A DNA stretch of 64,000 nt from Motacilla alba alba (lineage: Eukaryota > Chordata > Aves > Passeriformes > Motacillidae), in contig NC_052018.1 in the NCBI RefSeq assembly GCF_015832195.1, positions 40,273,258 to 40,337,257 of the forward strand, read 5' to 3'. The position numbers and the translations under genes are program-made. Shown in pieces: positions 38,761 through 51,700 of this stretch. The notes beneath the pieces were generated by a model, which was not told the origin of the DNA, did not search any database, and worked only from the letters and a program-made list of their open reading frames with translations. Numbering within the stretch: position 1 is the first letter of the stretch; every line of letters starts with the position of its first letter.

Positions 38761-39597
38761 CCTGAGGAGAGTGGAAGAATTTTGTTTTTTCTGATGTTTA
38801 ACTGCCAACCAATCAGTTTCACTTTGATCTCTGGGAAAATCATAGACCAAGTTCTTTTTGAAGGCTTTTCTAGGCCCACAAATGAGAAGGTGGAGAAAAG
38901 TCTACATGGATTTACCAAGGGTAAAATGCTTCTGGCCTCCCTGATTGCCTTCTAAAATGAAATGTCTAGGACTGTGGATGACAAAAAAAATGATGGGTGC
39001 CATCTGTCTTCACTTTACCAAAGCTTTCACCATAGTATTCCACTGCATCCTTGTATCCAAACTGGGACATTCTGGTCTTGATGAATAAACTGTAAGGTGC
39101 ATGAAAAGCATTGTGTACTGACAGGATACCAGTGCACACATGGAATTACTTGGGGGTCTGTCCCTGGACTGTCCTGTTTCAAGTCTTTATCAATGACCTA
39201 GAAACAGAATGACACAGACTGTGCATTCCCATCAAGCTTGCAGATGGAAGAAAATGGGGGTACAAGCTGGTCTGCACGGGGGAAGGGTGCCTTTGAATTG
39301 GGTCTTGAATTCAGCAAGGACACATCTGGGATGGTAGCACTGCCTGCCTGCCATGCTGAAGAGAGGTGTTAAGTGAAGGAGGATTTGTGTGCATATATTG
39401 AATTTCTCTTGTCATGAGGATAATTGAGCACTGAGGTGCTTCAGGCTACCTGGAGAAGTTGTGAGATCTTTGAAGCTTTTTGAATCAGAAGGAAAAAAAG
39501 GTATTGACCATTTTGTTGACTATGTTTTGAGGAGTGAGGTGGACTAAGTGACCTCTCAAAGTCTCTTTCAGAATGTACTGCTCTATGCTTCTAAGGA
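38761..39597 (+). mobile_element. Degenerate CR1 LINE, internally deleted
   Basis: The + strand carries CR1 reverse transcriptase remnants in several frames. In order they are ISFTLISGKIIDQVLFEG (about 38814-38867), HGFTKGK (about 38907), a motif A relic ICLHFTKAF (about 39002-39030) where the usual DFSKAFD has lost both aspartates, SKLGHSGLDE, then a motif C relic KLADGRK near 39234, where the catalytic pair ADD has become ADG. After this the sequence jumps quickly to the CR1 3' region. It ends with a recognisable CR1 terminus, GTGGACTAAGTGACCTCTC then GCTCTATGCTTCTAAGG near 39597. At about 840 bp with stops and frameshifts it is an old, dead, 5'-truncated copy that also lacks the C-terminal part of ORF2. 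It begins just after a T run (about 38740-38758). Confidence 0.8.
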
Positions 39598-41219
39598 TGG
39601 AAATTATGGATTTATCATCTTTGCTCCTTATGTTTTGGGTGTTGGTTTTCATTTTTTTACATGTTTACATGTTTTATGTGTTTCCTCTAATGAGCTGAAA
39701 TGGAAATAATGTACTCTAGCAGTAAATAACTAGGTGGGAGAAGCTTTTTCTCTGGAATGACTCTAAGCAAAAAATCCTAATTACTGTGAACTATATATGA
39801 AAAAAGAATCATATATGGGAAGTAAAATATGATTCTAACTCCATGCTTAAGACCTCACCTCTTACATATCTATATCACTCACATCTGTGTCATATCTATA
39901 TGCTTAGTACTAGCCTGATCAAAAGTGCGAGGTGTGAGTTCATACATCTGATTTCTAGGCCAGGTTGACAGGAAACATTGGGGTCTCCTTTTTAGCCTTT
40001 CCTTACTGTGCAGAAGCAATTAACTCATTTGGATTATCTGTTCATTAACATCTATCAAATTCTCTACTATCACATGGAACTAGGATATTGATTTCTTATC
40101 TCCCACCTTTCTGTGGAAATATATTATTTTTGGTCTTGGCTCATTTGAGTAGAAGGAAAAAAGTCACCCTCTTCTCCCTACTGACTGTGTAGGGGAATTT
40201 AGGTATGCTCTTACCAATGAGGATTGGTATACTGGGTGCTTAAAAATTAGATTCAAGTTAAGTGCCTAACCTGAGTGAACTTGATCCTACCCTCAGTCAT
40301 TAATGGGTTATAAAGAGATTCATTTTACAAAAAAGCTCACTTAGAATAGGTGTTAGCAAATTCTGTTTGAAATTTTCAAAGCAGCAAAAGTTACTTGGAT
40401 GACTGCTCTCATTTCATTTAAATGAACTCATATGAAGCTGCCAGAAAATATTCTTCAGGACAGAGGGCATCATTCTTCTCTTTCTACAGTGCCTTGGCAG
40501 AGCAGTCCTAATCTGTGACCAGGCCTTCTGCATGCTCCCTGCAAGATGTGCAGTACTAAAACTCATAGTAAAAATAAGATGATAAATCTGTTCATTAGTG
40601 AAGGATATATTTCCTCATATCAACTAGCCAGGCAGAGAGAAAAAAAGAGACAAGCAGAGACAAGTTTTAGGTCATTAACTTAGTTTTATATTCAGATCAT
40701 TTAACATTATATTTTCTGTAGTTTACAATTTAAAAAACTGAACAGGTTAATTTTGTGTCTGAGGTAGTACATTCGTCTTCCATATACTTGAAACATACCT
40801 TTAAGTAAAATATGACTTGAAAAGCTAACTTAAAAAACAAAGACATTAAAATACATGACACTCAGAAGTCAGGAAATTACAAACTGTTGTCAAAGCAATC
40901 ATTCCTCTGCATCTCTAAGAGTACTCTCTCTCATTAAATACTTGATTTAAACAACAGCATTTTAAAACATTTCCTTTATTAGTGCACAGGTTGGACACTG
41001 GCCATTGAAATAAAGTGACCTTTTTTTTTCCCTGTGGTTCTTTAATATTTTTCTCCCTTGTAACTTTTTCTCACTATTTTCATGCCCAAGGCAATGGAAG
41101 TCAGCTTAAGTCTTTCCAGGGTATCAGATCCCTTCCCAAGTGAGGTAGTCCAGAAGATGGGAGAAAAGACACATGCCAGCTGTAAGTCAAGGGAAGAGAG
41201 AGGTGAATGAACTTGTTAT
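39598..41219. other. Non-coding sequence; possible ancient repeat near 40360
   Basis: No gene recognised. A stretch near 40360-40410 (GAAATTTTCAAAGCAGCAAA, then TTACTTGGATG) resembles an old reptile and bird repeat containing GAAATTTTCAAAGGCACC followed by AAGTGACTTGG, but the match is short. A 10-bp inverted repeat AGAATCATAT/ATATGATTCT occurs at 39805-39814 and 39827-39836. Confidence 0.4.
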
Positions 41220-41440
41220 TTCTTGGAATTTTCTGCATAAGTGATTCTCAGCATAACACACCTCTTCTGGAGTCAGCGTGTCGTTATCACGAATCCGTGT
41301 GGTACTCACTGGGAATGGCTGTGATCATCAATCCGATTAGTGCTCATATAGGTGTCATGGCGTTCCATTACAATTTATTATTAGTTAATGAACACCTATA
41401 TTAGGCTCATACTGCACTTTGTTTAAAATCTGCTTAAAAG
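41220..41440. promoter_or_regulatory. Candidate conserved element with inverted T-box-like words
   Basis: Five or more CpGs fall within about 90 bases (41277-41362), high for this window. It also holds a bicoid-type GATTAG word (41335-41340) and a perfect 10-bp inverted repeat, ATATAGGTGT (41346-41355) and ACACCTATAT (41392-41401), whose cores AGGTGT/ACACCT are T-box half sites. A TTATTAGTTAATG homeodomain-type patch lies between the arms. No frame explains it. Enhancer function is inferred. Confidence 0.35.
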
Positions 41441-43189
41441 GGGAGCTGCGAAATTTAGTGCCAGACAAGCTCTGTGTCTCAAATCAGTTCTCAGCTTCCT
41501 AAAAGGCTTCTCTCAGAAAGTGAAATTTTATTGCCTGCAAGATCACTGCTAGGAGACAGACAGAGGACTTAGAGCTTTTTTCCCGGGGACAGTGAAAAGC
41601 TCACTCAAACGATGCTCTACAGCTTCTGCCTCCTTCTGCCTCCATCCTCTGCTTGCCTGTTCAGCCAGAGGCAACCAGCTCAGGGCAGAACTTTGGCTTG
41701 TAATGAGAGTTAGGTGAGGGAGCTGTTTTCCAAGAGCAGGGACCAGAAGGAGCTTGGTTTTGTGCCAGTGGTTCTCCCAGGTATGACTGAGGATCCAGCC
41801 GCTGTTGCTCACCCAGCATCCAGTCCAGCTCTTGCTGATGCCCTTGCTGTCACAGGAATCAGGCTCTCTGCCTCCAGAGTGAAAAGTGGCTCCTAACAAA
41901 CGCGGTACCTGAGTCATAAAAGGCTTTTCCTCACAGAGCATAAAGGTCTCACCAGTCAGCTGGTCAGTGTGACGTTGCATTCAACAGTGGGACTACAGGG
42001 GCTTTCTTATCTCCAGGGAATGTCCCTACCGACTCCTTTAGGGTCCCTTTCTACATTCCAGTTAGTTATATTTGCTTTAGCATAATGACTAAACCCTTGC
42101 ATAGAGTCCTCCTTTTCTCTTGGAATACTACTGCCTTATATATCTCCACAAAACAATAAAGCATCATAAATTTTTTTTTTAAAACTTTTTCTATGTGCCT
42201 TTTTCAGCAACCTCGTTTCAGTTTGCTGGGTTTTGTCCCTTTAGACTTTTCCATAACCGTCAGTTCACCCCCTGCTCCACCCTTTTGATTGTTTCCTCCT
42301 TTATTCTCAGTTTTATGTTTAACATGTCATTAGTTAACATTGTGTTCAACTTCTTTTACCATAGTTGTTGGAGTATTTCATTTTGTGGTTCAACAAACAA
42401 TTTTTTTCCAAATTCCTCCCTATTAAAAATATTTTTTCTCAATCCTTTTTGGGTTATCCAGCCATGTCAATCATTACTTTTCCCACCCTTCAGTAAAATG
42501 CAAACTGCTCCTCACTGCCTTTGAGAACCTTTACAATCCTTACTCCTGAGTTGTTACCTTGTATCTCCCATCCTTTTTTGCCATGCCACCATCATTCCTC
42601 CTTTGCATTTTCACCATTGCTGTGCTTTGTGCCTTCTTACCCTATGGAGTAACATCTCAGAACTGATCCACAAGGCTGTGACTCTAACCTCAGATTCTGA
42701 TATCTTTTGTAATACTTACCAAAAGGCTTTGGGATCAATACTGAGAGAGGACTAATTTGAATTTTGCTGGGAAATAGTAGGGGAGGGTACAGCATTGTTC
42801 TCTTTTTATTCTGGCTAGCGCAAATATCCCCTCACAAGGAGTACTCTTTGTTGAGAAGATCATGTCTCCACCACACCTCTGAACAGCACCTACCACATTG
42901 CTGGTGCCAATGGAATACAATAACAATAATAATAACCCCTACCCAGAAAACCTCATTAAGGACCTCAGGTATCCCTTGAGTTACGTATTGATCCATGTAA
43001 AGGATTGCTGTGTCATGCACTTACATGAAAGGCCAAATTTAAATCCCCCAAAAAGCCACAGAAGAGCTCACATTACAGCTCCACAAAGAAGCTTGATTAA
43101 ATGTGAATTTGGTTCAAGGTCTGAAGTGTACATATTAAAACTCCTGAGGATCTTTTAATCAAAACTTGGACCCTTTTGCGTGGTTAAAT
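41441..43189. other. Non-coding sequence, GC-richer part and possible L2/CR1-type relic
   Basis: A GC-richer block (about 41530-42000) contains a 143-codon minus-strand frame (41549-41980), the longest in the window outside simple repeats. It shows no known domain and may reflect base composition. At about 42480-42640 the + strand reads AFENLYNP in one frame, recalling the AFKTLHNLAP segment near the C-terminal end of L2/CR1-type LINE proteins; the match is weak and broken by a stop. Confidence 0.4.
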
Positions 43190-43850
43190 CTCTGATTTTT
43201 GTTAGGTGATATTGACACGGATTGTTTGCTGATGCATCGTGATTTAATGCAATGTGATCGTAATCCCTGCATGCAAATGATTAATTACAAAGTGTATTTG
43301 ATTTTTTTAAAGGATTTATCACATTTCTTCCACTTCTGCTTCTGTTTAGATTGCAGTCTAAAAGTCCCACGCTTTTAATTTTTTTAATTTCATTTGAATT
43401 ATGTCAGAAGATGTAATAATTCACAAGCTATTTAGCTTTTGGATTAAAACAGGTAATTGTTGTTTATAAAATACTATGTCTTCAAGTCTATAGCAACTTT
43501 AAACATTTCTGTATTTGCTTCAAGGCATGAGAAGACAGTGACACAGCTCATTTCCTCTGCTGAGCCCTCTTTGCTGCCTTGTACAACACTTATTTCAAAG
43601 CACGCCACAGCTTAGAACTGTCGTGATCCCCATTAATATAAAATCATTGACCTCTGCTCCTGCTGGTGCGACTAAATTACATTCTGCTGCTCAGCAGCAG
43701 CCGCATATGGGGCCAGCTCTTTTAGTCATGGCCAGGTGCCTTGATGTCAGTGCTGCCCCTCCTACGCTCAGGGTTTTCCTTTAATGAGGATTATGCACCT
43801 TCAAAGATTGAGGAAACCCACTCCCAGAATGGCAGCATTTCTAATGGCAT
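43190..43850. promoter_or_regulatory. Candidate conserved element with POU-homeodomain-SOX cluster
   Basis: A perfect octamer ATGCAAAT (43271-43278) is followed at once by TTAATTA (43281-43287) and ACAAAG (43287-43292, SOX/TCF core). This is a tight composite of POU, homeodomain and HMG-box words of the kind seen in neural or stem-cell enhancers. CpGs are retained in the same block (GACACGG, CATCGTG, GATCGTAA). A second CpG-bearing part (about 43600-43770) holds CCATTAATAT, CAGCAGCAGCCGCATATGG and an E-box-like CATATG. There is no reading frame of note. Function is inferred from motif density. Confidence 0.4.
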
Positions 43851-45369
43851 CTGATCTTACTACACAGTAACTCTGTGTTGTAGGAAACTGTGGAGAGGTG
43901 CTCTGTTTTCCCCTTCACAGAGAGGAACTGTGAGAGTTCATGATTTTGTAGCTGTGTTCTCCCTCGACCAACAAACCCAGGACACTGTGAACAGAAATAC
44001 CACATTTTTATGAAGCCCTGTAATGTCGTGTTAAAACAGTATCCTATATCGTGTCAAAACCTGGGTGGGATTCCTTCCCCCTCTCCTTGCCTTTTAGTTC
44101 ATGCTGCTCAAAAATAAACTGCACATAGCACAGTTTTATAGTCTGCACATTATTGTGTGCTCTTACAAAAAAAAAAAAAAAAAGAAAAAAAGAAAAAGAT
44201 TTTATAGGATTGATTAGGATTGATACAGCTTCTGAATGTGGTCAGCTTTTCTCACTGTGTGGTCTTTCTTGATCTTTTTTTCCCCTGACCCTTTTCACCC
44301 ACCGCCCTCCCCTTGAGACACTGTGCTTTGTGAGCTATGGTGCATTTTTGCCTGTAAGCAATGTACTCTACAAATGGGTCTGAGCAGCAAGTTTCTATAC
44401 CAATCTTCCTAAACATAATGTTCTTCAACAAGGAATTATTTTATGTCCTGGTCTTGCAATGAGTTACATATTGTTAGACTTTGGCACCAATCAGAGAGAC
44501 TAAATCCTGATGATGTCTAGAATAACCCTTAAACTACCACAGAAATTGCCAGTGCACTAATCTTGTGTTCAGTCCCACCAAGCAGTATTCACCACATTAA
44601 GCTCGAGATTATGTCAAAGTGAATTAGCAATGATCATCTCCTTCTTGATAGTAGTCAAATTCTTACAGAGCTCATCATGTAAGAATAAGTAACAGAGGAA
44701 CTTGGAACAAAAAAGCTTTTATATGAAAAAACCAGAAAATATTCTATGGAATGTGTACAGATACATATTTCTTTTTTTTAGGGTATCTCTGTATCAAGGA
44801 CTTAATATCATTGCTCTCTTTGGTAGATATCACTATTTGTTCACACTTTAGGCTACTTTATGATTTTATGTTATTTTATGTTATTTTAATTTTACAATTA
44901 ATATAAATCTTACACTATTTGTTATTTTTGGAAATCTGATGGATTTGTGTATTCTCTATTCAAAGCAATCACATAAAATAACAAGTGTTGTTGTTGACTA
45001 TAATAACCACATGATGCATGTTCTTTGTTGTATTCTCCTTTGTTTTCCCAGTGAAAGTTAATGTTGACCAAATATGACCTGGAAAGGAAAGCTGAAAGTT
45101 TAGAAATTTCTTTTTAGTGTGTACCCATAGCCAAATTGCAGATAAATCTTTGTAATGGAAAGGAACAATTCCTTTTTCTTTTCTTTTGTGTGCATGGGAG
45201 AGAGGGGGAGGAGGAGGCTTTTAATTGTGTTTTGTTCTTTATGAAAGGTAACATCTGGATTAACAACTTGCTTCTGAAAGCTGATACCCAAACACAGAGC
45301 TTTCTTTACTGAGAGATGTCCTAACCCCAGTCACACGACTGCTAATTTGGCTTTTCTCTTAATCTCTGC
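43851..45369. other. Non-coding sequence with an A-rich run
   Basis: No gene recognised. An A run with G interruptions occurs at 44168-44200. An AATAAA about 55 bases before it (44114) is too distant for a typical retroposed poly(A) tail. The rest is AT-rich single-copy-looking sequence. Confidence 0.5.
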
Positions 45370-45700
45370 AGAACTTGCTGAACAGAAGCAAAACTATGTG
45401 CATGCTAATAGCTCACTTTCTGCATGCTCCCCTCTCTCCCTCGGAGTGTCTGGTGTGCAAAGCTGAGCTGGAACAAAGATACACTAATTATTCTCCATTA
45501 ATTTGTCTGCTTGAATGGTCCTAAATACCAGAGTGATTAATTAGCGCGAAGCAGCCAGGGCAGGATGTCACACCCTTCTCTGCGTTTAAGTGTCGGCAAG
45601 GTTGTGCTCAAGTGTTGACAACAGCATATCTTTAATTTTCTCCAAGAATAAAAGTTTAGTCAGTACAATTAATTTGAGCTTGGCTAGCTTGCAGGAATAA
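45370..45700. promoter_or_regulatory. Candidate conserved non-coding element
   Basis: The block holds several homeodomain words: ACTAATTATT (about 45483), CCATTAATTTG (about 45495) and GATTAATTAGCG (45535-45546), the last leading straight into a CpG pair, GCGCG. Further CpGs lie in TGCGTTTAAG and GTGTCGGCAAG (about 45582-45599). Paired TAATTA words beside retained CpG, with no reading frame, suggest an ancient developmental enhancer. Conservation was not tested. Confidence 0.35.
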
Positions 45701-48700
45701 ATATAATGTGGAATAATATGACTGCTGATTAGACATTTTTTTTTGCATTCTTAGGATATGGTAAAACTTTTTGGCACCTCAGTTATTGAATATTGTTTTT
45801 CTATAATTGTTTCAAATTGGTATAATTACTTTTGTACATTTTGCAGTTAAAAAGAGGATCACAAACCACATAGAAATTATCTTTAATGACTACGTATATG
45901 TAAATGGTTTGATACGATGGATGAATTTAAGAGAGACAACTGATTTCAATTCAATTTCTGAATTTTCTTTATTCAGTGTTTTTTCATGGCGATTTGTCCA
46001 AAAATATATCAACATCATTTCAAAAATTTCTGATTACCTATTTTTCAGAATCTCATGTAAATTAAGGAAAATACCCTGAAAATGAAACAGAGCTGGTGCA
46101 ATATTTACCTGAGATCAGCACATATATTGCCCTTTTGTTTTCATATAGAGCTGTTAAAAGAATATTTAATAATACAGTTGTCTAAAATCATCTCCATAAT
46201 AATGCTAAAATTTATATGTACACTTTTGTGGACTCTCAGAATTGCTTCTGTTTAGCAAGCATGGTACATAAAAAAAAATCATCATTTGCAGTAGCCCTGG
46301 TAATTGTAAAAGTTACTGCATTTGCATGTTCTTGTGTTTTGTTTTGATTTTTTTAACCACTTCTTAGAGCATAATGTTTTTCCTTGGGGTAGCGGGTATA
46401 AATGCAAAAGAAGCCCTAGACATTAGACAGTGCCTGTGACCTTTTAGCAGCTACCCTGAGATAACCCCCTAAAGGGGCCATACCAGAAGCCACAGAGAGA
46501 GCTTCATCTCTCCTTGCATTGTCAGTCACTATTGTTCTCCTTGTCAATTAATTCCCCATAATAAATGTTTGGCCATGTTGTGGCTGATACAAGCTGCTTC
46601 AAAGTGTGTTACTTTACACAGAAACTGACTCTTTCTCTTGCTCATTCATTGCTGTGTTTCAGCCACCAATGTATGTTTTACTCCGTAAGTGAAATTTTTA
46701 TTCAGCTATCAGAGTGGACTGAGGTTTTCTTGTTATAATCAAAGTTTGGGGAAGGGTTAAAGTAGATGACTAATATTTGTTTAAATTGACAGAGCTTATG
46801 TGTACCAACATTTGTGGAAAAATATAAGTGTTATGATGTGTATTGAAATATCCAACTATATTTAAGTCAGGTACCATTATGGCTTCTACATTCAAGAAAA
46901 TCACAGACAATTCTGAAAAAAACTGTAAGTTTCTGGGTCCCCCTAAGGTCAATTAAAATAAGTAGACAAAATAGACTGAATGTGAAGTGGAAGTCTTGGC
47001 TGCTAAGTACACATAACGGAACTTTATTTTAAAAAATAAGAAAAGAACAGGTAATTAAGTAATACCATCCTTTTGAGTCTTCTGTTTGTCTTCTATTTTT
47101 TTGTTTTCTGGGTTGCTTAAGTAGAAATATTTTTCCATTAGAATTTTTTGATTGCTCAACCTCTCCAATCAGTGAATGATGCTGAGAAACTCTTATCCCC
47201 AATTCATTGTGTTAATTCCTCCTCCTAAAAATAATCCCCTACATTTTAGCTTCTAGGTCCTTCCTGATATTTAGTCACTTGTTAAGCTTGTCTTCCTACT
47301 TTCCAGTAATCTCATTTCCCCATTTCTTCTCTCTTAATAATCACTTGTTCACAAAAGTCACCACACTGTATGCGTAGTATCTGTGGCTCCCTATAAAACA
47401 CCTTTGTAATGAGAACATCTCAGATCAAAATGCTTAGACAAGATGTTGGGAATCAGCAGAATTTCAAACTCTTAGATGGTTGGTTTGATCAGAGAAATGT
47501 AACCTAAGTATTAAAATACTTTCCCCATTCTTATAAGTATTAACATTTAAGGTCTGTCCAAACAGCCTCGTCGTAGGCAGTGTTCTTCACACTCTCCTAC
47601 TCAATCAAAATAACAGCATCCATCAAGCTGTTGTGGAAATGAATAAGCTGCTTTGTGGGAGAAATATTTCAGTGTACTATTACAGGGCCAATGTGATCCA
47701 ACTTGGATCTTGAAACTTGTTAACTCTGCAGCTCGTACCATTGCTCTCAATGGCACTAAACTAAGAAGTTAAGTCTTTTAAATGGCATTACAAAACTTCA
47801 AGTGACAACAGAATAAGAGGTGAGATGAGCAACAAAACCCTGGCTCATTATTGTTTGTTGGCTCTAAATTATATTATATGTCAGAGTAGAAAGCAGTTCT
47901 CAAATATAATAATTTCCTTAGGATTACTTTAATCAACAAATTAATAAATTAACTATTAATTACTTGTTCTCTACCATCAGATCACATATTAATTATTTGC
48001 CTCTTGACTTTATTGTCAAAAGGCTCTAATTCCAAGATATTTGTCCGACGAACTAGAAGTAAGAAAAATATCAAAGTGTATTCTCAGTGTTTTAATTTAA
48101 ATAATTTTGTTGCATTTTTTGTGTACTGGCAATGTTATTTTAAAGTGAAAAATTTACTCCTGTAATTTTGAAAGGTCAGTACTGATGTCAGTTTATCTGC
48201 TATGTCAGTGTTGGTCAAATGCAGGAGTCCTCCCTGCACGGTGAGAGCAGATCCAACTGTGCTAGCTGTTCCACATCTTCCATGCTTGCGTGACATTCTC
48301 ATTTATACCTCACTTCCTCTGTATGGCAACCAAGCAAAAAGTCTGTTCTATGCAGAGAAATAGAGGACCAACTTCAGAGGTGCCCAACATATTGATGATG
48401 AAAAATTTCACTAATATTGCCTTTGTAATTAAAACTTTGAAAGTTGACTCACTCGTTGCTCCCTAGCAATTGATCATAATAATTTAATTAAGACTGTGGT
48501 AAATCATAGGCAAAATGCAGCCATTGTTCCTGAGGATATCTGAAGTGCATCCCGAACATTTGGCAGATTAAAAGGTCTTAGACCTGTGTGAGGCTTTCTG
48601 CAAAGCATACATGCAAAGCATGGACGAGACCGGTTAGTCCTTCAGATTACAGATCAGCCACCAATAAGGAACACGTAAATATGAAGCAGAATTCCAGTGC

Positions 48701-51700
48701 AAATTGGCACAGTTTCCTTGACTGCAGAGAAACTGCATTGATTAACAATACCTGTCGAGTCCACACATGCTTGAGATCTCTGTTTATCACAGCTGGAAGA
48801 TTTTTGTGTATGTACTTCAATTGCATGAGCTCTGGGGGCTAGGGAAAAAACAAACAAATGAACAAACAAAAACTAGACCTCAACAAACCTGCAGTTGCCT
48901 CTTTTTGTTTTATTCAAATCCAGGCTCAGTGACTACTTGGAATCAGCAGGGACTTGCCTCAAAATTAGGGGCTGAGCCTATTTTTTTCCCTTGCAACATT
49001 TCCATTAATCCGTTAGCGTCAGCTTTTCCTGAAGATCCTAACTAGAAGATAGAGTTCTTTTATGATAAATTATCAGGACGTTTAAAATAGTCCTTAGAAC
49101 ACACATTTCAGGTTCATAAGGAAATGGGACAAAGTTCAGTGTTTCAGCTAATGACTGAAACACTGGCATTCAGAAGATATTCTGTCTTCTTTTTGTTCAG
49201 AACCATAAGAACACAATGAGTTACCTTTCCTAAGCAAATACCACCCCTTATTCTGTAAATGTGTGAAAATGTTTAGGCTCAATAGCTCAAGGACCACCCT
49301 TCAAAGGGTCAAGCCCTTTAGTAACAATTTCCATTGCCACCCATGAAAATTGCAGGGTTTTATCCCATTATGGAAGAATAGATGTCTAAAAGTGGATATG
49401 GAAATTAATTTGATCCCCTCCTTTCTTGAAATTAATTTTTTTTCACCTGTAGCACCTTAATTTTTCAGCAAGTCGTAGCTGATTGATGCTGTCGTTGACC
49501 TCCCGCCTTCCTCATTTATTCACTACCTGCTGTTTACTAACATTTGTTTTCTGATAACACTTGAAAGATGAAAATTACTTTTAGTCCTATTTCTGGAACA
49601 GAGCCTGAAGTGTTCTTAGCTTTATCAGGGGAACATGTATTTCTTATTATTCTGAAGGTCTAATTCTGAGCAATTAGGCCAACTAAAATAAAAACACTAT
49701 GCTAACAAGCTGTGAAAGGCTGAGGGAGAGAAAGATAGTTTCTCCTGGACTTCTGAATATTTGATGCTGTCATTTCTGAAGGGCAGTGGTACCTCAGAAA
49801 TTCTCCTGTCAGTAAAAGGTATTTGTTTGAATTCTCGGTCCAAGAGCTTTATCTCCAAGAAAGAAGAAAAGGTGCTTTTGGTAATATATTAGCCTTTCTA
49901 ATTATAACATATCCTCATGTAAAGGAGAGAGAAAGAGATCGATCCCTTTTCCATCCTGTTATTCATGGCATCCACATATCACGAAAGTAATTTGGACAAA
50001 ATTTGATTCTTATGCAAGGCTACATTAGAGAAATACTAAAAAAAAAAAATCTACCAAGTTCCTGCTACCTTCCTGCTACCTATTTGCAATCCTTTTATTC
50101 TCCCTTGTCACAAGACAACACTAAATAGACATGATTGCATAAGATATAAATCTCTAAAATATGAGAATCTTAAGTACTCTTTAAGAACCCCCATAAATGA
50201 TAGGAATTTGCAAACCAGCTGACCTTTTTCTTCAACAATTGATGCATTACAACAATTCAGAGATGTAATTAAGAAAATTGCTTTTAATATTGATGCAGAA
50301 ACTGAGGGCAGGGTAGATATCCAAGTTTCTAGGACCATAATGGAGAATGTCTACAGAGGAAGGCAGAGCACTTACATACACAGGCTGACGATGCAGAAGA
50401 CTAGAGCCTAGAATGTCTTCCTGGCAGCTTGGACCATGGCATTAGTCCCATTCCCTCCTGGAGGGAAATTCCCAAGTCATTAATATCTGATTGATTGCTA
50501 TGCCGGCTCACAGCTTCATGTAGGACAGCACGGCTGGGCAGAATCTCATGGACGTGGCCATACGTTCTCACATGTGTACACAAGCATCTGCACACAGACA
50601 CACACATAGAGGCAAGGAGCAGACCTTGCAGCCATCCTAAGGAAGTAAAGATCACTCCAAATCCTGCCAAAACTGGCAGCACTCTTTCTGTTTTCAGTAG
50701 GTGTTTCCAGGCTGTCAGCCCATTTATTTACCCCCTCAGTATGTGCTGTCACTCCTGATCACTTACTCACAAAGTGCTTCCAGAAATATGTTTACAGAAG
50801 AACCTCATTCTGACTTTCCTATTAGTGCAAATTAGTGGGAGTACTTCCCTTGGAAGTGCTCTTGGGAGCCATTTTGGAAATCTCTTGTTATTTGCTTGCT
50901 ACTATAAATTAATCCCAAATGTTTGTATATTATTCATGAACATAAAACTCAAACAAGCCTTCTATCCCTATCTCTGTGTTTATACAGTTCCCACGTCCAG
51001 TTAAAATGAAAAGAAAATAATACTTGGGATGTGGTCCCACAAATCCATTGCTGCATAAGGGAATAGGTTAACGCTGCTCTGTAGTTGAGCACACTGTTGC
51101 CACTCAGTTAATATGAGGTATTTTTCTCTACCTTTACACAAAGGGAAATTATACCAGCTGTGGCAAGACAGGAGTATGACCACAGGCCGCTTCTCCACTG
51201 GGTGTTCACAACCTTGGTAACTTTCTCTCATGTAGTGTTCACCAGCCACGCTATTAGAAGATTAAATTTAGGCACAGATAATAAGGTAAATACTTAAATA
51301 GGAAGTTCTGACAATGTGGCACAGGGTAAATTGCTCTTTTATACTGAACCAAAATCCTGTGATCAAAATTTTGGTGAGAATATGCACAAATTTTGCTGAA
51401 AATCTGAGCCACTCTGAATTTTGTAGCCTAAGACTATGCACTAATACTCATTCGAGAATAATGCTCATTGGAATGAATACTCTGAGAGGTCATCAAAGGT
51501 AAAAAAATGAATCTTTGTGCTGTTGTACTACATAACGATCAGTACACAGAGAAGTTAAACTGAAAGTCTGTGGAGTTTTAAAATTTGGGGTTTACTTCAG
51601 AAAGATGAATTGCATGGGAAGAAAAGAGCGTACACCCTGCATCATTCTGACAAAAGTTCTCGTGGAGGTAATGCTGTTACTAGATGAGAAACTAAATAGA

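Noticed and set aside
41549..41980. 143-codon minus-strand frame
   Set aside because: It lies in a GC-richer patch where stop codons are rarer, has no recognised domain, and its length is near the chance maximum for 64 kb searched in six frames.
44114..44200. AATAAA followed by an A run, as in a processed pseudogene tail
   Set aside because: The spacing of about 55 bases is too long for normal polyadenylation and no gene-like sequence precedes it.
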